From contig CM057144.1 of NCBI GenBank assembly GCA_029964075.1, forward strand, positions 1,759,281-1,823,280: a stretch of 64,000 nt of DNA, read 5' to 3'. The stretch's first letter is position 1. Each line of letters starts with the position of its first letter. Positions 46,601 to 57,500 of the stretch are shown here, piece by piece. This DNA is from Patiria pectinifera (lineage: Eukaryota > Echinodermata > Asteroidea > Valvatida > Asterinidae). Position numbers and translations under genes: made by a program. The notes below the pieces were generated by a model. The model ran no database searches. It worked only from the letters and a program-made list of their open reading frames with translations, and had not been told where the DNA came from.

Positions 46601-49600
46601 TAGTGTTTTGGATTGCAATACTGACAATTTTTTTCTTCATTTGTCTAGGTCAAAGGAAGTCCACATAATGTCCTGCATCTTAGGAGAAAAATGTTGAACC
46701 CCCGTTTTGTTTGCATATGACGCGGCAGTCACTTGAAACCTCATACGTTAACTTGTTTCTAGCAGTGAAGTATACTATAAATGAGTTATCAAACAAACAC
46801 ATCAAATTTGAAAAATTGTCAGTCATTAAACCATATCTAGATGTAAGCACGCGTACGCCTGCGTGTATACGTCCAATCACTTGTAAAACTTTTTTGGATT
46901 TTCTGTAATTTTAAAATCTGTTCAGAGGAGGAGAGAAGAAAGGCGATCAGAGCAAGGCGCATCTTAGAAAGTGTGATCGGGTCTCTTGCGAAGGAGGCGA
47001 TTCAGGAGGAGATGCAGGAAGAAGGTGAAGCTGCAGAAGACGATGAAGGAGAGTTTGAGGAAGATGAGGACATCCAGACGTCTTCAGTACTGGATGCAGG
47101 GATGGGAGATGGCGGATCGGAAGAGGATGTCGAGCAGGAGGGTGGGAGAGTTAACCATTGTTTCTCGCTACCTAGTGGCACACGCTATTATATTTTGGGG
47201 GTTCTGGACCCTACAAGCGAGCAAGGGGTAGAGCGCCCTCCAGTGATGGCTGCGATTGAACTAAAATAACCACAACGGGTTTCCAACAGTATTCAGCCCA
47301 AGAATAGAAGTTGGCATACAATAATACAGTTGTAGGTAGATCTTTTCCAGTCCCCATTGGGAAAAAAAAAACATGATATCTTTGGTGTTTTGCTCGCATG
47401 AAAGTTAATCAGTTTGCATTCAAAAACGTGGATCCGTTTTTATAAAATCGAGGCAAACTAAGCTTGAATTCGCCCTCTGTTCTTCATTGCTAAACGAGAA
47501 TGCATGGCATCTATACATATTTTGTTTGGTGGCAAAGTTCAAAGGCAGTTCGTTTATTTTTGGAGAATTCATTAGAGAATTTTCTCTGGGTGTTGTTACA
47601 GTGTACAATGAGCTGGTGGAATTCCTAGAAAATGAGATCGACCAGGCGATCGAAGATGTTGCGGACGACATCCTTCAAGCAATAGACGAGGAGGCTGAGA
47701 AGGAGGCAGAGGGGGTGATAGAAGGGGAGGGGGTAGAGTCGACAGACGAGGAGGGGGATGGATACTTCGAGGGTGCGGCTAACACGGAGGAGGGCAGCCA
47801 GGAAGTGACGTCAGAGGCGTCAGAAGGTGAGTCAATAATAGCAACTGCTGGTACAAATTCTGATAAAGAAAATCATCCAGGAAAACGTATAAAGGTCTTA
47901 AAATTGTGAAATCAGAAAAAAAAATCAGTGGGCGTTTCTCTCTTTTTTCCGGCTCTTGTAGAAGAAGAAAATACATGTTTGATGGAAAAAAACCCGTTGA
48001 CTATAGTAAGGCAATTCAATTGAATCGAATTCAACTTCACATTTATTTCCATGCTTCATGAAGAAGACAAAAATATATATATATATTCAAACTTTAGAGA
48101 AAAGGGTTAAACAATAAAGCAGTAAATATCAAATCAACAGCACAATAAAAGAAGCAAATAGAGCATGGGGCTGTTTTAATAAGCAGAAGCTTGTGGAAAA
48201 CTGCCGACAGAAACAACACAGGACGAACAAACAAACAAACAAATAAACAAAAAACCAACAAACAGACAAACAAAGACATTACAATGGTAAGCAGACACGA
48301 GACAGGGAACATATCCTGATGGTAGAGGCAATACGATGAATAGATGGCAAAAGGCTGTATGAGCCACACACACACACCAAAAAGTTAGCATGTGTTCCTC
48401 GCTTTTCCGAGGTTAATCGAGTAACGGTTTGGCAGGTGGTCGGTCGGTGCCGTTGATGAGAAAATGATTGGACAAGGCTAATCCACCAAGATGCGAATGA
48501 TGCAAGGAGCTCTTGGAGGGAAAACTCGACGAGGATTGGGTTGTACACGTGCGATTTCAGGGATTACGTCATCATGGCTTCGGGAGTTGTCTACGTGCAG
48601 GAGTTTGATTCATGCGTCGAGAATGCAGCGAGTATTCTGAAATGTTAATGCGGTGTTGTCGAAATAAAACCAGTGAAAATGGGCTGTGTGGTGCGGGTAC
48701 TCGGGCTTATAATTTGAAGACAATGTGAGAAATTTGGGTAGTTGAACAAAACGATGTGCTGAAATCATATTGACAATATTTTCAAAAGGCCTTTGACTCA
48801 CAGAAACAATATTTTATATAAAATGACCAAATCTTTGGATAACATGTGTTTCTAAATGGTTGCCATGGTAATCATGAGCATGATCCTACAGAATTTGTCC
48901 CAACATTTCATGCCGATTGGCCATAGCATACAAGAATTTCTTGGGGGCACATTAACATTGTGCCTCTCAGTCCTGATGGGGTTGAAGAAAAATTGTATCT
49001 TTATATCGCTCCCTTCTCCCATTTTATCTCTCTTTTTTGTTAGATGGAGACGAGTGCTCTTCACTGCAATATTTTATCGATGACTGTAACATAGTTAATA
49101 ACTACGGCGACCTGGGCGAGGATGGATATAAGGATCTATTCGCCGGTGCCTGCAATCGCCATCAGCTATGCTATGCTTGCGTAAGTGTGACGAGATTTGT
49201 CAAATCTCGACTTCGTCTACAGCGTCGGCGTCTGAGAGATTTTTAGTCCCGCTAAGAACCCTAAGAACCCTCATCTGAATATCAGTCCTTGCTCTGCTGT
49301 ATAAGTATCGAAACCTCTTGTTGTGATGTTCAACCTTATATGATTATCTCCATTTGGTTGGACATTATTTTATTCTGGACAATTATTGAGTAAGAGTTAA
49401 AGCCTCATCTGAAAGCAAAGCCGTGGTTTGAAAAATGCCTTACTTTGTCTTATTCACAAGATGGCCGTTTTAGACATGTTCCCGAGTCTGCTTTATGTAT
49501 TGTACACTCCTGAGGTACAGGAGAGTCAGGAGCATTTGAAGCATAATTATTATTGTCATCATTATTCATATTTTCTCCTTAACCACGCCCCGCATTAACC

Positions 49601-50170
49601 CCTGGTTTACATTAAAGATAGGAAATCATGAGATGAGGTGATTTCCAACGATCAGTCAACTGACGGACTTCTGGAAATAACAAAAGCTATATTGACGAAA
49701 TCGTGTTTTGTGATCGAAAGGCTGTGCATGTTTGTTTGTTTTTCTTCACTTTTGTTTCTCGAAAAGTGAAATATCTGCAACTGAGCTAAAACTTCAACAG
49801 GTTATGTTTGAATTTGTCGGTCTTTTGGATTTTGAGTGGTCTTTTGAGTGGTCTTTTGGATTTTGAGTGGTATTGGAAACGAAAAAAAACAAATGCATGG
49901 AAATTCGTATGTGCCATCATTCTACCTCCATGATTCCATTAATGCTCGTGATGTCTTGATCCACAGGGCGAGTATTACGACGTGGGCAGCACGCTGTGTG
50001 ACGAGCTTTACAAAGCTGAGATGTTGGCCCGCTGCGATGAAGACGACACGGGATGCCGACAGCGCGCCAAATACTTCTGGCTAGTGGCGCGAAACAACAG
50101 AATCCCAGATATCGAGTCCCCGCCCATCTGTGCCGACCCTTGCATACTCAATTACATGGTAGAAGTTTAA
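42866..50170 (+). CDS. Secreted acidic protein with C-terminal conodipine-type PLA2-like domain, six exons
   Basis: Exons are 42866-43653 (ATG 42909), 44059-44301, 46926-47141, 47602-47826, 49044-49180 and 49967-50170, all with GT-AG borders and matching phases (1,1,1,1,0). The product is about 589 residues. Residues 1-30 are a signal peptide (hydrophobic ILAALPVVAVCLVGG). Residues ~31-476 are extremely Glu/Asp-rich, including a run of ten Glu, with helical heptad-like parts. Residues ~477-589 hold ten cysteines and the active-site-like CNRHQLCYACG, typical of the conodipine (group IX) secreted phospholipase A2 fold, but the Asp normally following the catalytic His is Gln. That should weaken Ca2+ binding, so catalysis is doubtful. 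An AATAAA lies 201 bases past the stop. It could be a matrix or vesicle acidic protein, a prohormone-like precursor, or a lipid-binding PLA2 relative. No close homologue recognised. Confidence 0.85.
44059..44301 (+). CDS. Acidic PLA2-like gene, exon 2 of coding part
   Basis: Acceptor TTATTTCTTTCAG, donor GAAG|GTGAGG, 243 bases, phase 1-1. Acidic, with Tyr/Phe/Ser (DPFDFEFYSSEAESY) and then a helical Glu/Leu stretch. Confidence 0.82.
44889..45179 (+). mobile_element. tRNA-derived SINE in intron
   Basis: The A-box-like TGTGGTTTAGTGGTTAGGGC and B-box GGGTTCGAATCC, 34 bases apart, form the tRNA-related head. The body carries TTGGGCAAGCCACTTCACCC, GGGTACCGGCATTAGCTGG, GGCATCCCATCCAGGGGGA and TCAGTCGTTTCATGCTACTG. 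I recognise this body as a widespread invertebrate SINE type. It ends in an ACTTTAACTT tail. Confidence 0.85.
46926..47141 (+). CDS. Acidic PLA2-like gene, exon 3 of coding part
   Basis: Acceptor AATCTGTTCAG, donor GGAGG|GTGGGA, 216 bases, phase 1-1. It opens with a basic cluster (EEERRKAIRARR), the only strongly basic site in the acidic region and a possible protease-processing point. It then returns to Glu/Asp-rich sequence. Confidence 0.78.
47602..47826 (+). CDS. Acidic PLA2-like gene, exon 4 of coding part
   Basis: Acceptor GGGTGTTGTTACAG, donor AGAAG|GTGAGT, 225 bases, phase 1-1. Begins with an amphipathic helix-like VYNELVEFLENEIDQAIED, then Glu/Gly-rich. Confidence 0.82.
48228..48276. 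repeat. (AAAC)n microsatellite
   Basis: Repeats of ACAAACAAACAAATAAAC, imperfect, inside an intron of the acidic PLA2-like gene. Confidence 0.85.
49044..49180 (+). CDS. PLA2-like domain, first half
   Basis: Acceptor TCTCTTTTTTGTTAG, donor TTGC|GTAAGT, 137 bases, phase 1 in and 0 out. Encodes five cysteines and the His of the active-site-like motif, with Gln where family members normally have Asp. Confidence 0.82.
49967..50170 (+). CDS. PLA2-like domain, second half and stop
   Basis: Acceptor GTCTTGATCCACAG, stop TAA at 50168-50170. Adds five cysteines (TLCDELY, LARC, TGCRQRA, PICADPC), for ten in the domain. The order fits the secreted conodipine-type fold. Confidence 0.8.
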   Translation, partial: GEYYDVGSTLCDELYKAEMLARCDEDDTGCRQRAKYFWLVARNNRIPDIESPPICADPCILNYMVEV

Positions 50171-50370
50171 GGTAATTATTGTTTTTGTAAGCCCATGATC
50201 GTAAACTTCCGAAGACCACTTAATGTTAGACTTCCACACTTATCCCAAAATAGGATTATGATAAAAACAAAATAGAGGGCGCACCTTTGCGACAGAGTGC
50301 ATTTGGAAATATGGAACATCATTGTTCGTATTTGTTCCCTTTTTAGAAAATATTTATGATTGGCGATTTT

Positions 50371-50376
50371 AATAAA
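50371..50376 (+). terminator. Candidate poly(A) signal
   Basis: AATAAA 201 bases after the stop codon of the acidic PLA2-like gene, the first canonical signal downstream. Confidence 0.5.
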
Positions 50377-52264
50377 AATTAGTTATAAACCAAAGTTGTT
50401 AAAATGTGGAATTGCCAATGAATGTGTTTACTGCATGGCGGGCACATCCGGGTATATCATTATTTTTGTTATGGCCACTCAAAAAATGGCGGCCGGTGTC
50501 CCGCTAGCAGCTGGTGCGACCGAACTGCTCGATGCCGTGGACACGAGGTTGACGCTTCCGCGTTAAAAAGAGTTGACGAGTGTGCCCCCTGGTTTTCAAA
50601 ATATAACTCCCTAAATGTCTTACCAAAGCATTCAAAGTGATGTTACCGCCAGGCTATTCCCAGTGTTAGAAAACATACAACGTCCATGAACCTTATAGAA
50701 CCTTAACAAAAAGGAGATCGAAAACAAAATTAACAAATCAAAATATAACTTACACCATTTTGAGTCAAGAAGAGACAAGTTGTTGTGGCAACTCTATCTC
50801 TTCCAAAACTCTATGAATTCATGATTTCATTAAAGTTCGCACTTGGCCGTGTTCATTTTCACGCCATTGGTCATTCTTCTAACAATGAGAGACGCACAGA
50901 CAAAACCTTATAACTTTATATTCTCCCGCCATTTTGCAGGCTTAGGTATGTCGTGTGATGGTGTCGCATTGGTATGGTTCCTCTTGAGTCTCGCCCCAAG
51001 CCCAGCCGCGTGCTGAAAGGGTTCACTGGAGTTGAGTGAACGCAACCACACAAACGGGAGACAAGAAACCACGACAAATTATGCATACAAATAATGTTGT
51101 CGTACATCAATTTACTAAGCATTTTTGTTTTGTGAATGACCCATTGAGTATGCTGGTTGTATTTTTTTTCGGTTTTAAATTGGAAAGACAAGAGTCGTTC
51201 CAAGAACGACAAATGTGCTGTGTGGATATGGACAGAAGCGGATCGATGTATAGATTGTTTGAAATTGTTCGGTGTCTATATCTATTTTTTCAAAATTGGA
51301 AGACGGGAAGTTGTACATTGCTGAACAAAGGAGGGCGGGCTTGCTTGCTGAAGACCGCGTTTCAAAAGAGGGCGCTTTCAGATTTAGTAATTTTTTGGAA
51401 GGTGAATGTCACATGACGTCGAACTCTTGGTATTAATTGTCAGCTAATAAAGAACATACAAAGGATTATATATACATATTACGGAGTTCCCCCAAAGTAA
51501 ATGTATTCCGTGAAATATTCGCAATGCATCCAAACTATTTATCCGGGGGAAATACTAAGGAGGTTAGTAGATTATATACATTCCATTTCCACGATTTTTT
51601 TTAAGGGCAATTTAAGTGCAGTCTTATGTATTGGAAGATAAAATATCAAATTTGTTCAGTTATTTAATAGTCAAAATGTAGAAACCCTCAAACGTGATGT
51701 TCAATGTGCAATGTTATGAATATTTATGAATGCTAAAGTTCGTGCAATATCATGTGGAAGACGGTTCAAATAATGTTGTTTTTAAACACTGGTGAACATT
51801 TTGATAATTACTTTTTACAAATGTCACCTGCTTGCCACTTCACTATTTATTTTTGTCTTCGAAATTTTGTCCTGTGGCAGCTATCGTGTATGCACATCAG
51901 CAAGGCCTCACGCTTATTGAACATGTTTATAATAAATCGCCGTTTTGATGTCACGAAAAGAAGATGGTTATCTTCGACATGTACTTAAGGCGTCATTTGT
52001 TCGTAAAGTATTTGTTTCTGTGTGGATCCTGCCTGATTTATTCTCATTGTTTAACAAATTGATTGGCATGATAGTTAATAGATAATCATTATGTATTGTA
52101 GGTGTAAGAATTGTCATAACGTTTGTATTAAACGGAGCTAATATTTACAGTTTATTAAGCCTTTGAGCTACAATCATACAGTTGATGCATATTTATTAAT
52201 TTTTGAGAATTGTTTTTTGACAAGTGTATCAAAATGGTATCAAAAGCATGCTTATACAACAACA
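50377..52264. other. Noncoding stretch
   Basis: AT-rich. Short frames (for example 51036-51416) lack domains and splice support. A small GTTCACTGGAGTTGAGTGAAC dyad lies near 51020. Confidence 0.4.
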
Positions 52265-52628
52265 ATTCGGGCGATTCACAATGCAGTTCGCCACCAAGAG
52301 TTTGCCACGGAGAGTTCTTTTTCCCAGTGCATTGTGGGAGATGGTAGACAAATTCGTAACGCAGGACATTTAAAATTGTTCGTTTTTTTCCGGTCAGTAG
52401 TTTCGTAAGCGTATGATTCGAGTATCTGTTTGCCCTTTGCTGTGCTTTTTATCAATATGTTTTTTTTTGTACGGCGACAAAACGCTATGCCCCAAACTAT
52501 ATAACAAATTAGCCCAAGTTGCCTACTGACACTCATTCTAATGGGCCATGTTTTGTCGACCGTAACCTTGAAAATGGACTCTCCTTGGCAAACTCTTGGT
52601 GGCGCACTGCATTGTGAATCGCCCGAAT
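52265..52628. mobile_element. MITE with ATTCGGGCGATTCACAATGC ends
   Basis: 364 bases. Terminal inverted repeats of about 53 bases begin ATTCGGGCGATTCACAATGC at both ends and continue through CGCCACCAAGAGTTTGCCA. The interior has no transposase. No convincing target duplication is seen. Confidence 0.88.
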
Positions 52629-54561
52629 AATGACATAAATACACGAAAACCTACTTGAGGATCTTCTGCATCACCTCTAAACAACAGAGTGTTGATTAAA
52701 TAATCCGCCATAACTTCCTCCATCACGGTGGAAAATAAGTACAACTGAAACCAGAGTCACTGAAGGTACAGTTTTGAGGGGAAAGTAAGATAGCTTCATA
52801 GTGTTTTATACGATTATTCAATCATCTCAATTCTATAATTATTGACGATGAATATATACATGTTCTCAGTTTCATCCGTGTGCGCCTATAAGAACGCACT
52901 AACTATCCAGTGGTACATTTAGTTTTCGCTCAATCCGTGTTTTTTTTTCATGGTCATTGTAAGGCAAAATATCACTTGTCATTTTTGTAATAATGTGCGT
53001 TATTCATTTTTGAATATCTCCAGAACATAGACTTCTATGGTCGTGCCAATTTGGAGATTTGTCTTTTTGCAGCGCTAGCTAGTTTGCCCTATAGTATACT
53101 AAGACTATTGCGGCCATCGGGATTTTTCCCATTCAAATCAACGTAACCAAAGCGAGGCTGGAAGGAAAAATAGTCTGGTTACTTTCTGAACAAACAAAAT
53201 TATCTTTCAGTTCTGTCAGTGGATACAGGGAACATGACTTAAAAATTGGCAGCGTGATAAAGGTATATTGGACACATGCACCACCAGAAATTTTTAATTT
53301 TCAATTCAGGGGAAAGAGATACCGCGAGATTTCATGGCCTCTGTTCACTGGCTTTTTACGATTAAAAACTGTTGAAAAGAAGCTTGAGGTCCGACAGAAA
53401 ACACATTGTGTCTGTAGTCCGCCCATGGAGTACATGCTGCACTGTTACTGACCTCAGTGTACTTACTGGAATGGCTGACGATGCGCGCGCATTGAGGGTG
53501 CACTGAACTAATTCAGGACCCACTGACAACAGTGTAAAGTTCAGGGCCAAATAACATGCAAGCCGACATCACTGGGGTTTCTCAAACAAAAATGAAATTA
53601 TTGTCTTGTCCTCCATCTTTTTTTTCTTTTCTTTATTCAATTTTGGGTAGACTAGCCTATTACATTTTTAAATTTTCACACCAAAACAAAATCACCTTCC
53701 AAAATGTGATAGTACCCAAGCCTGCATGTAGCCATTTTACAAGTGGCATCCTTCCACTTTATCAGGCAAATCGGACCCATTTTTCAACCGTAATTTCATC
53801 AAGCCTGCCCTCAGATGGAAGCCCCAAAACAAGGGAGTTGGTCCTTGGCCATTTTTACACAATTCCATTGTTTTAAAGCCAAACGGTCTCCATTTTCAAA
53901 AGAAGTTGTGGGGCCCTACTAACGATCGAGCTTGCGTAGAAGTTCTCACTTGAATTAGCGCACTGCACCCTTGAAGCAGCCGAAGCCATCTTGGCTTAAC
54001 CATGACGCATGCGCAGTATGGTGGTTGATTGGTGGCGTCAAGGTATATTATTCAATTTAATTCAACATCAGTTTATATGCAGCCGACAGTCCAGTTAGTA
54101 TATAGGTCAGTGTGCACTAAGCGAATACTGTGTGTTGTACAATCAAACGTCTAGACTTGATACAGCTTGACATTCCGGGGATTTTCTGATAATTAATAAT
54201 GCAATATTTGCACCAACTGTTTATTTCAAGTTTTTCACCATGCGGCTGTGGAGAGATGTGTATGCTTAATATTGATATAATGTTAATGAACCAAAATGTG
54301 CAAACTTTGTTATCGCAATAATAATAAAAAAGAATAAAAACTTCTTATCCCTCTTAAGTTACTTGGATGGTATGCTTGTTTTGTTAACTCCCAACAAATA
54401 ACTGACTCCCCTTTACAGATAGGATTAACGTAGGGCCACGTCACAATAATTATTCATTCATTTCTTGAAATGGTTTATTGAATCAAATCATGACTCGCAG
54501 CTTTTGAATTTGTGAAAACAATGCCGGTGTCCCAGGGAACACTTAACATCGTCTAATGAAA
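52629..54561. other. Noncoding stretch before the satellite
   Basis: No gene, RNA or element recognised. One frame at 53556-53876 is low-complexity and unsupported. Confidence 0.4.
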
Positions 54562-57500
54562 TTCTGGACAGAATATGCTATTAAAGGTGAAATTCCGTGG
54601 AACATTTGAGGTAAAATCACTTTAAAAATTCGTTTCTTTTTCTCCAAAAATGAACGATTTTTGGCTGAATCTTTAAAAAGGTGCTTGGTGGAGTATGGAC
54701 TGAAGTTCCTCTTGCATCCAGATGAATTTCTGCCTTGACTGGAGAAAAGTCAATTTTTGGCCAATTTGACTAAAAATGTAAGGTTAACCCCTTGCATTTT
54801 TTTAAAGTTTTGGCCAAAAAATGAAAATCCTTGAAAGTTGCTAGAAAGGTGCCTTAAAGGCTCTAGAAACCATTCCAAATCGATTTCTGGACAGATGTGC
54901 TATTAAAGGGGAAATTCCGCCGAACATTTGAGGTAAAATCAATTTAAAAAATCATTTCTTTTTCTCCAAAAATTGACGATTTTTCCCAAATCTTCAAAAA
55001 TGTGCGTGTTAAAGTATGGATTGATGTTCCTCTTGCATCCAAATGATTTTCTGCATTGTTTTGAGAAGAGTCAATTTTTGGCCAATTTTGACTAAAAATG
55101 TAAGGTTAACCCCTTGCATTTTTTTCAATTTTGGCCAAAAAATTAAAATCCTTGAAATTTGCTAGAAAGGTGCCTTAAAGGCCCTAGAATGCATTCCAAA
55201 TCGATTTCTGGACAGATGTGTTATTAAAGGGGAAATTCCGTCGAACATTTGAGGGTAAATCAATTAAAAAAATCATTTCTTTTTCTCCAAAAAATGGACG
55301 ATTTTTGCCCAAATCTTCAAAAATGTGCGTGTTAGAGTATGGATTGATGTTCCTATTGCATTTAGATGATTTCCTGCATTGTTTTGAGAAAAGTAAATTT
55401 TTGGCCAATTTTGACTAAAAAAGTAAGGTTAACCCCTTGCATTTTTTTCAATTTTGGCCAAAAAATGAAAATCCTTGAAAGTTGCTAGAAAGGTGCCTTA
55501 AAGGCCCTAGAACCCATTCCAAATCGATTTCTGGACAGATGTGCTATTAAAGGGGAAAATTCCGCCGAACATTTGAGTTAAAATCAATTTAAAAAATCAT
55601 TTCTTTTTCTCCAAAAATTGACGATTTTTGCCCAAATCTTCAACAATGTGCGTGTTAGAGTATGGATTGATGTTCCTCTTGCATCCAGATGATTTTCTGC
55701 ATAGTTTTGAGAAGAGTCAATTTTTGGCCAATTTTGACTAAAAAAGTAAGGTTAACCCCTTGCATTTTTTTAAATTTTGGCCAAAAAATGAAAATACTTG
55801 AAAGTTGCTAGAAAGGTGCCTTAAAGGCCCTAGAATGCATTCCAAATCGATTTCTGGACAGATGTGCTATTAAAGGGGAAATTCCGTCGAACATTTGAGG
55901 TAAAATCAATTAAAAAAATCATTTCTTTTTCTCAAAAAATTGACGATTTGTGCCCTAATCTTCAAAAATGGGCGTGTTTGATAGAGTATGGATTGATGTT
56001 CCTCTTGCATCCAGATGATTTTCTGCATAGTTTTGAGAAAGGTCAATTTTTGGTCAATTTTGACTAAAAAAGTAAGGTTAACCCCTTGCATTTTTTTCAA
56101 TTTTGGCCAAAATATTAACATACTTGAAATTTGCTAAAAAGGTGCCTTAAAGGCCCTAGAACCCATTCCAAATCGATTTCTGGACAGATGTGCTATTAAA
56201 TGGGAAATTCCGTCGAACATTTGAGTTAAAATCAATTAAAAAAATCATTTCTTTTTCTAAAAAAATTGACGATTTGTGCCCTAATCTTCAAAAATGGGCG
56301 TGTTAGATAGAGTATGGATTGATGTTCCTCTTGCATCCAGATGATTTTCTGCATTGTTTTGAGAAAGGTCAATTTTTGGCCAATTTTGACTAAAAAAGTA
56401 AGGTTAACCCCTTGCATTTTTTTCAATTTTGGCCAAAAAATTAACATACTTAAAATTTGCTAGAAAGATGCTTAAAAGGCCCTAAAACGCATTCCAAATC
56501 GATTTCGGGACAGATGTGCTATTAAAGGGGAAATTCCGTCGATTATTTGAGGTAAAATCACTTGAAAAATCCATTTCTTTTTCTCCAAAAATTGACGATT
56601 TTTGCCCAAATCTTCAAAAATGTGCGTGTTAGAGTATGGATTGATGTTCCTCTTGCATCCAGATGATTTTCTGCATTGTTTTGAGAAAGGTCAATTTTTG
56701 GCCAATTTTGACTAAAAAAGTAAGGTTAACCCCTTGCATTTTTTTAAATTTTGGCCAAAAAATGAAAATCCTTGAAATTTGCTAGAAAGGTGCCTTAAAG
56801 GCCCTAGAACCCATTCCAAATCGATTTCTGGACAGATGTGTTATTAAAGGGGAAATTCCGTCGAACATTTGAGGTAAATCAATTAAAAAAATCATTTCTT
56901 TTTCTCCAAAAATTGACGATTTTTCCTAAATCTTCAAAAATGTGCGTGTTAGAGTATGGATTGATGTTCCTATTGCATCCAGATGATTTCCTGCATTGTT
57001 TTGAGAAAAGTCAATTTTGGGCCAATTTTGACTAAAAAAGTAAGGTTAACCCCTTGCATTTTTTTAAATTTTGGCCAAAAAATGAAAATCCTTGAAAGTT
57101 GCTAGAAAGGTGCCTTAAAGGCCCTAGAACCCATTCCCAATCGATTTCTGGACAGATGTGCTATTAAAGGGGAAATTCCGCCGAACATTTGAGTTAAAAT
57201 CAATTAAAAAAATCATTTCTTTTTCTCCAAAAATTGACGATTTTTGCCCAAATCTTCAACAATGTGCGTGTTAGAGTATGGATTGATGTTCCTCTTGCAT
57301 CCAGATGATTTTCTGCATTGTTTTGAGAAGAGCCAATTTTGGGCCAATTTTGACTAAAAAAGTAAGGTTAACCCCTTGCATTTTTTTCAATTTTGGCCAA
57401 AAAATGAAAATACTTGAAAGTTGCTAGAAAGGTGCCTTAAAGGCCCTAGAACCCATTCCAAATCGATTTCTGGACAGATGTGCTATTAAAGGGGAAATTC

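Noticed and set aside
53556-53876. 106-codon plus-strand frame
   Set aside because: Low-complexity Phe/Ser sequence in AT-rich DNA, no support.
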